Below are positions 56,607 through 64,000 of a DNA stretch of 64,000 nt, in pieces (the first letter of the stretch is position 1; each line of letters begins with the position of its first letter). Location of the stretch: assembly GCA_013400115.1 (NCBI GenBank), contig VXBP01004148.1, positions 62,001 to 126,000 on the forward strand. Direction: 5' to 3'. Position numbers and translations under genes: made by a program. Origin of the DNA: Rhinopomastus cyanomelas (taxonomy: Eukaryota; Chordata; Aves; Bucerotiformes; Rhinopomastidae). The notes beneath the pieces are model-generated. The model was given only the letters and a program-made list of their open reading frames with translations, was not told where the DNA came from and searched no databases.

Positions 56607-58224
56607 AATATTTAGTAACGTAGAAGCTCGTACAAACTAAAGCATGACTTCAAATCAGGACACTCGTTCTTGGTGTTATCTTCTAAACAGAGCACAGGAA
56701 ATCAAAGTTGAAGTGTGCACACTCAAAATAAGACACAAGATCTGACATTTTAACTCATCATAGCAGAAGTTCCTATGCTGCTGCTGTTACCCCTGTACAA
56801 GGAGCAAAACCCTCTGATCTTCCTCCCTCAGTCCCCACCAAGTCATTCCAGTGGCTCCTGAAGCACTAACTCTGGGATGTGTCCAGGCTCTTCCCAGGCC
56901 CCTGCTGGCACTGGGCATAGGAGGCTTTTTATACTGCCCAGGGCACAGTGATTGCTGCATTGCTGGGTGCTGCCTCTGTGACAGGGGCTGATGGAGCCCT
57001 GACCACTGCAGTACCAAGGACCACAGCCTCACCTGCAAGTCCTTCCCTCTGAGGGAGTCCAGGGCAGTCTCTGTGCCCAGGAACATTGACAAGTTTCCCC
57101 ATCCTGCAACACATGTGACACGTTCTAATTCACACTATCAGCACACAAGGTCTCCTGCTGGTACAAACCTGCTATCAGCTCAACTGCTAGAAACACTAAT
57201 GAGAATTTACTGCATAAGGAACAGAATTCCAAAGCAGGTTACTGCACTTCACAACGAATAGGTGAGTCAGTAGGATTTACATCAAGTTCAGAAGATGATC
57301 CCTCAGCTTTACAAAGTCCAAGTTAAATTACAGGCTGCTGAGGTTTGCATTGCAGGGCTGCGGTGAATAGCATCACAGAGGACACTACAGGATGATAATC
57401 CAGCCTGCTGTGTCTGTAAATAACCCTAGAGGAAACAAATACCACTTAAATATTGGACTCTGTGCTCTTAAGAGCCTATCAGGAGTACAAACCATCACAC
57501 ACATTTATTGATGTGGTAGCACTGTATGTTACCCATAGAAGAAAAAAAGCTGAATCCTGTATTAGAAGAAACATGATAGACTTGATCTGATTACAGGATT
57601 CAGTACCATGTATGCAAAATAACTGAGAAAACTTCCACAGTAAGAAAATATTTGCAATCTCCACAGAAATGAAATGCTTATCTCCTTCTTACACTACAAT
57701 AGTTCTGCGCTATTTTCTTCTTGCTTCTCTTTTCAGTGGAAAAACTACCATATCAGGTGGGAGAATGCACGTATTGGGAGGTGTTGTCACCCAAAATAAA
57801 TAAACTTCAGAAAAGGGGCCATGAAACCAAACGTGATGCTTAGGCAACGCTAAGGTGAGCAATATCATGTATTTCAACTCACATCCTGCTCCTTCAGTAA
57901 AGGTTTGCAGGAGCTTCCACTTCTGCTCTTGAGACTATATTAAATTCAACAGAAGAAGTGATTTGAAAGTTCCAGCAATTCTATTGATAAATTTCAAAGA
58001 CTTGAATTGTCTCTATAGGAGTTAAAGAACAACAAAAAAAGAAATAAACACTTTGGTTTAGAAATCCCTTTGTTAAAAATAAAGTGTTTCAAGCTTTTCA
58101 ATTTCAGATTGAAGTTTTCCTCAAAATATAATTTGTGGGTCATCTGAGAATTAGAATTATCAACGTTTCTAAACGTCAATAAGGGTTTTCATTTTCCATG
58201 CATCACACAAACAATGTAAATTTA
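56607..58224. other. 1.6 kb unique sequence with a GC-richer patch
   Basis: 56770-57080 is GC-richer but nearly free of CpG, with overlapping minus-strand frames of 101 and 61 codons that I do not recognise. The rest is AT-rich and featureless. Confidence 0.45.
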
Positions 58225-58560
58225 TGAGGGCAAGTAGTTATTTAGTATCTCAGCCTTCTCCATGTCCCTCACAAGCAGGTCAGCTGTTTCCACCTGGAGT
58301 ACACTCCCATCTTTGCCAGCCTACCTTTTTTTCTGTGATGTACCTGTGGAAGTTTTTCTTCTTTGCTTTGATGTCCCTGGCCAGATTTAATTCTATCTGG
58401 GCTTTGATTTTCCTACCCTGATCCCTGGCTGCTCAGACAACTTTTTTGTATTCCTCTCAAGCTTCCTGTTCTTGCTTTCACTTTCTGAAGAGCTTCCTTT
58501 TGTGTCTAAGTGTGCCTAGGAGCCATACTGGCCTTCCTCTTTGCTGGGACATGTACTACA
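58225..58560 (-). mobile_element. CR1 EN-RT linker fragment, minus strand
   Basis: Only visible on the minus strand: the phrase SEQPGIRVGKSK (the linker helix) leads to NLARDIKAKKKNFYRYI-like sequence and then LLVRDMEKAEILNN near 58235, the start of RT. It is frame-shifted throughout. Neither the 5' nor the 3' end of CR1 is present. Confidence 0.78.
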
Positions 58561-59619
58561 AGTATACAGTAATATCATCAATTTATGAGTTGTGAAACAT
58601 GCTGTCTACAAACCCTAAACTGGCTAGAAATGGTAAGAGACAGGATACATTGCAAAGGTCAAGCTCATGCAGATAGCTCTTAGGTTTAGTATCATAAGAG
58701 TACAATATAATATACAGATAAGTTGCTCAGTAGTGATATTCTCTGGACACAAATCTTCTCATCTCCCCAACAATCGTACCTATTTTTGCTTTTAAAACTA
58801 GATTTTTTTACTAGTTGTGAAGCAATGAGCAGCAGTTTCCTAAAGCTTCAAGGCACAAATACAATTCTAACTTGCATTTAACTAGTTCACCTGTCCCAGA
58901 CAACCTACCAGCTACAGCCTTAAGAGCTGTTGGGGTGTCAGTAATTTCAGAGAAACACAAGTTGTATTTGTGCTACTGTGTGAGAGAACCAGTTTCCATA
59001 TGCCTTCTGTAACATCTACACTAAACCCAGTTGCACACTATGCAGGGGGTTTTCTGTTAATACACAGGAAACATCTGAACACCTCATGCCAAATCACACA
59101 AGGTGGTGCATAAGCCTTCTCAGTAATAATAGTGACAGAAGAGGCCAAAGGAAAGAGAGCTTTTTAACAAACAGTCTCTTTCCTCTCAGCTGCTAATGGG
59201 ACAAGCTGTCAGATCAGTCTTTCCTTGTACTGCTTTGAGCTCTTTGCCTTGTTTTGAGGCACCACTTTTTAGCTCAAACAAAGGCATCACATAGGTGTTT
59301 GGTTTTTTTTTTTACTAAAGGACCTACGAATTGGACTAACTGGCTGAATAGTCTGGTCTTCAATGCTGAGTGAAGGTTCCCTGATGCACACAGCAATGTC
59401 CTTTACATATTTCAGACCCACAGGTTTTGAAAATTTTTATCTTACCTTATACAGCTGAAGGTCAGTTATTGTAGCTGCACTAACGGCATTTACAGTGCAT
59501 ACCATGAAAGAAGCTGTATGATTCTACAGAATTGTCTCAAATTACAAATAGAACATCTCTAAAAGCATTAACCTTCTCTGCAGAAGTGATGTCGTACAAA
59601 AGCTTTAGATTGTGTCAAT
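58561..59619. other. 1.1 kb unique sequence
   Basis: AT-rich, with a T11 run at 59302-59312. No frame of note. Confidence 0.5.
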
Positions 59620-60375
59620 ATTCTGTTGAACTTCGTAAGATTCAACAAGGCCTAGCATAGGATCCTGCACCTTGGCTGGGGCAACAAGAAATCTGAATAC
59701 AGGCTGGGGGAAGATGCGCCTGAGAGCAGCAATGTGCAAAGGGATCTAGCGGCCCAAAAGCTGGCCATGAGCAGATAGTGTCCAGCTGCAGCCCACAAGG
59801 CAAATCACATCCTGGTCTACATCACAAGAAGCATAGCCAGAAGAATGAGAGAGGGGATTCTGGCCCTCTGCTCTGCCCTGGCGAGACCTCACGTGGAGTC
59901 CTGCATCCAGCTCTGGAGCCATCAGTACAAGAAGAACAGGGACCTGCTGGAGCAGGTCCAGAGGAGGCAATGAAAATGCTCAGAGGGCTGAAGCCCCTCT
60001 ACTATAAGGACAGGTTGATGGAGCTGGGGTTGTTCAGCCTAGAGAAGAGAAAGCTCCATGGAGACCCCATAATAGCCCTCTAGTACCTGAAGGAACCTAC
60101 AGAAAACCTGGGGAGGGACTGCTTACAAGGACAGGGGGTAAGAGGACAAGGGGTAATGGTTTTAAACTGAAACAGGAGAGATTTAAGCTGGAGGTTAGGA
60201 AGAAGTTTCTTAGTGCTAGGGCAGCGAGACATTGGAACTGGTTGCCCAGGTAAGTTGTAGCTGCTTCATCCTTGGAACTGCTGAAGGCCAGATTGGATGA
60301 GGCTCTGAGGGTGTCCCTGCCCACATACAGGGGTTGGAAGTTCCAACTCTGACCTTTCTATGGTTCTATGATACT
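59620..60375 (+). mobile_element. CR1 from after RT to 3' end
   Basis: It starts at the FNKA.HRILHLGWGNKKSEYR-like phrase (about 59640-59705), then a shifted DLAAQKLAMSR block, HILVYITRSIARRMREGILA, SALARPHVESCIQLWSHQYK and the C-terminal block, to a worn tail TATGGTTCTATGATAC. At least four frameshifts. Confidence 0.92.
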
Positions 60376-63300
60376 GCAGACAGTTCCCAAAGCATGATTT
60401 GAGTGTATGAAATAATTATGCTTTTTTTTTTATTACTGACTCATCTAAGTTACTGAGGATTCTGGAACTGTACTGTATCAAACATCACGCCCTGGAATGG
60501 TACAGTCTGCAGCTTGCCTGCACTCGGGGACTGTTTCTTACCCAGTGCAGATATCCTGAAATTCAAGGGGCTTCTTTGGGTGCAGCTATTTGTTATGGCA
60601 AAACCTGTGGTGAAAGGAAAAATAATCCAAGCTGCTTCTAAGTTTGTAACACTGGTTGTTAAACACCCACACCATGAAAATTGCTGTTTCCCACTTTGCC
60701 TTGCTGTTTTTCCTCTGAATTTAACAGAAAAAAGTGTGTGAATTTGAGAACCTGCTGATTCAGGATATCTGAACTCAAGTTACATTTTAAATATCTTTCC
60801 ATTACCATCATCTGAATTGTTCCCCTGCAGCAGTCAGTGTGTTCAGTGATCCTGCCTGCTTCACTGTTTCAAGCAATTTACATGATTGCCCTACTACCTG
60901 TAGGAAAAATTCTACACTGACCAGGGCATTCCACGTGCTGTTACCACATGCAGTCTAAGGCACAAGGTAAGGGGTTAAGTAAAAGTTCCATGAGATACTT
61001 CAGTGTGTTGCCAGATAAAGCATATTGTACAGGTATCCAAATGCATCAAGAGAACAACTCTACTAAATGTAGTATTGCCAATTTTTTTTCCTCAGCCGAC
61101 TTGCCAATTTCATCTCCCTTACACATCAAACTAATATGAAATGCAGCTAAGTAAACACTATGCGTAGTAATGCATAGTGGGGTTAGTTAAATGCTTATCT
61201 CTGTATGAAAATGTGCTACCCACAGCAGTAACTGGTTTGAAAACAACTTTGCCATAACCAATATCTGTTGAGCTAATCAGTGACCCACAAATCCAAACCT
61301 CCCAAATTTTACTAGCTTGATCTACATGAAACCACTTTTGCATTTTAAACATGAAAGTTACGTTAGCTCGTGTAGTTCAAGACAAGCACTACCTTACTTT
61401 CTGAACTATACCAAGTCTATTAGTAGACCTGTTTAAGTAAATCATCTTAAACATTACTCTCAAATATGACAGCTATTCAACAGCTAAAGTAAAATTCTAG
61501 GAAGTACTGGTACTTCCCATTTTATAATGTCTCCCTTGCTTTGTCATGATACAACTGTGCAAAAGCAGGAAAGCTTTTTTGAAAGAGTTTTAAGCAGTGT
61601 GTGGAGAGGTTTGCAGTGCCTGCATAATTAAGAAGATGAATCAAATTCTGTATCTAGCCACTTGACATTTTCCTTACAAATTTAGAACTAAAGCCTTTAT
61701 TCAACTACGGCAGATAAAGAATGCAATGGCTGGTGGACACAGAGAACTGGATCACCTCAAACTGATAAGTTTTATTCTCTGACAATAAAAAAATACCTAG
61801 TTTTTCCTTTTCACTTGTAAGAACTTAGATGAAAATGTAAGAAAACTGAAGGGATAAGCAGAATGTGAATGTGCTTTACCCTCTCCACTTCCTTCAGTGC
61901 CTTGCCACAGTCTAAATTAATTGCTGAGTGTAAATGTTTTTGTTAGCCTCTCTCATGTTATGCCTTGAGAGCTTACTGTCCAAGGTTGCTTAGGAAAAAG
62001 ACCCTTAAGTAAACTGCAACTGTTGCATAGGCCAGTGGGGATCAGCTGTACCAGCAGCTCACTTCTCTGTTAAATTAATACCAGTCATTTAGCCATGACA
62101 AATGAGCTGCTACATGTGTCATTCAGAGAATCATAGGGCGGATAACAATGCTTTCCAGAAAGGCAGCAGGATGCAAAGCTGGGATGAGACCAGGCTCTAT
62201 CTTGTTCTATTCAGCACACTTCCCAGGTTTCAGGCAATTGCATTTCAATTATCAGGGTAGAAAGAATACAGCATGTACACTTTGCTTTAAAGTTCAACGG
62301 TTTGAAACATGCAGTGAACAGAAAAATCCTTCACTGCACATCCTTCGTTCCAAGACAGGAGAAGGAAACCTTTACACAGAGTAGAATTTCAGCTTTTCCG
62401 TCTCCAGTGATCCACATTAATGCAAACACAAACTGTTATCTTTGCAGTTAGCTGTCATTTTCACAAGGTAGCTTTTACTACTTAGCGTTTCAAGTAGATA
62501 GCTTGAATTTATTGTCAGCAAAAACAAAGGTATCACAACACTCATGGAAACCTTTATGTTATCCTCATCACTTCCTTATTTCTAATTAATTTGGAGAAAG
62601 TGTAGGAACAAGCCTCAACTTCCTATTTTCCTTACAAATCCTCTGAAGGGATAAATCACAGTCAGGATACTTATTTGATCTAATTAAGGCAGAGGGAAAT
62701 CAGGGCCAAGTTAAATATTTCATTCACATGCATACACAGCAAACAGCAAAGGTTCTTTGGTTAAATCAGCTTTTTATGCATTTCTGAAGTTATTCTTAGG
62801 CAAAATTACAGTAACCAAGCACAGATCATTAACAATAGCAGTAGTCAATAAAAAACAAGCCTTGTAACATTACCTCATCCCAGACTCTCTTCCAAGCTCT
62901 GTGTAACCCTCTCAGTACACTAAGGAGAACAAGCAAGTTCTAACTAACAAGCCATTGACAGGCTGCAGCTGCAAACTACAACTCCACTGCTCCATTAACT
63001 ATGTCAAATTAATGTTGAATCCTAAATAGAAGCAGAAGTTAAAAGGAATTTTTAAAATTAAGTAAGCAAGCTGCAGATTCAGCCCATAACGTTTTAGTTG
63101 TACCTAGTCTCCAATAAAAGAAAACATGTTTCCATGATTTTGCTTACTTTTAAGTTCTTTACTCTGACACCTCTGCACCTTCTCCAGCTGCATCCTTAAC
63201 TCATGGAAGACTCCTCCTGCAAGGAGACCACATAAACTTCTCTCTCTCTGCACCTTCACTGAAGAACTACAGCAGTCTGGTAATTAACTGGCAGATAAGA

Positions 63301-63789
63301 GAATTTAAAAGAATGGGTGCCATCAGCTATGAAACTAATGAATAGCAGACACATAAATTATGAACTTCATGTACTTTATGTTTTCTTGCCTCCTTACTTC
63401 CCAATATTTTTATTTAACAACCTACCTGCTGCAAACAGTAGCATGGCACATGAACATTTGGGCTTCTTGGCTCCCTAAGCACAATCTTTCTCAAGGCAAT
63501 TTACATGACGTTTTGCTGTTATGGGAAGGTGAAACGCTGTCTTTACTGTTTCAAAGAAAATGTTGATGGTCAATTCAACTAAACCCAAGGTGAATTAATC
63601 ACAGCTGTAGCTATCTTTAGCTGGTACACACTGAACTAGTACTTGTATCTTTTGTGGTAAGAACAATAATAACACGATGTGTTGGCTACATAGCATGGTA
63701 CATTATTTTAGCACAAACAACAGCTTCTGAACAGTATCTGCAAGTAAATAGCTGAAAGCAAACAGCTGAAAGGAAACATTAAAGGAATA
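60376..63789. other. 3.4 kb without a recognised repeat
   Basis: AT-rich. No frame beyond about 78 codons; no exon, RNA gene or repeat recognised. Confidence 0.5.
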
Positions 63790-64000
63790 AGGTATAACAA
63801 GGGTAAGTGCAGAGTCTTGCATCTGGGCAAGAACAACCCCAGGTACCAGTATAAGCTGGGGACTGACCTGTTGGAGAGTAGTGTAGGAGAAAGGGATCTG
63901 GGGGTCCTGGTGGACAGCAGGATGACTATGAGCCAGCAATGTGCTCTTGTGGCCAAGAGGGCCAATAGCATCCTGGGGCAGATCAGAACGGGAGTGGTTA
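63790..64000 (+). mobile_element. CR1 fragment running off the window
   Basis: It starts in the segment after RT (GKCRVLHLGKNNPRYQYKLG-like, 63803-63860) and continues ESSVGERDLGVLVDSRMTMS and QQCALVAKRANSILGQI. The frame is still open at the end of the window, so the copy may be well preserved. Confidence 0.92.

Noticed and set aside
62125..62150. Possible CR1 tail (AGAGAATCATAGG)
   Set aside because: Only one octamer-like unit, with no 3' UTR phrase next to it.
1..64000. Strand bias of CR1 copies as a hint to a host gene
   Set aside because: About 25 plus against 16 minus segments is too weak a skew to infer transcription direction.
1..64000. CRISPR arrays, operons, tRNA or rRNA genes
   Set aside because: The sequence is vertebrate. 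The recurrent short motifs are CR1 octamers and simple repeats; I saw no cloverleaf or rRNA sequence.

Overview
The window looks like a non-coding stretch of a bird genome, intergenic or deep intronic, heavily invaded by CR1 LINE retrotransposons. About 40 CR1 segments can be recognised on both strands. They are identified by the 3' tail of repeated ATTCTRTG octamers (or its complement, CAYAGAAT), by the block that encodes the ORF2 C-terminus, and, in a few copies, by reverse transcriptase (RT), endonuclease (EN) or ORF1 esterase segments. Adding the intervals by eye, CR1 covers roughly 30% of the 64 kb. That is high for a bird and suggests a CR1-expanded lineage such as woodpeckers and relatives (Piciformes) or hoopoes and hornbills; this is inference, not a match to a species.

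Layout. 1-18.5 kb holds many CR1 fragments, including an ORF1 esterase piece joined to a 16-bp minisatellite (2.8-3.4 kb) and the longest plus-strand element (15.4-17.3 kb, EN domain and ORF2 C-terminus around a 387-N gap). 18.5-28.8 kb is mostly unique AT-rich sequence with two near-identical direct duplications, each joined by a single N. 28.8-47.5 kb alternates unique DNA with 3'-truncated and internally deleted CR1 copies, plus one CpG-enriched block at 39.3-39.95 kb that is not CR1. 47.5-51.7 kb is the longest stretch without a recognised repeat. 51.7-56.6 kb is a cluster with ORF1, EN and RT pieces out of order, a third single-N join and a tail-to-tail CR1 pair. 56.6-64 kb is mostly unique with three more CR1 pieces.

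I found no host protein-coding exon, tRNA, rRNA or CRISPR array that I can support. All coding similarity I recognise belongs to CR1, and no copy is complete: RT active-site boxes are mutated or missing and frames are broken. The four runs of N lie in or beside duplicated or repeat sequence, so several structural oddities may come from the assembly rather than the genome.
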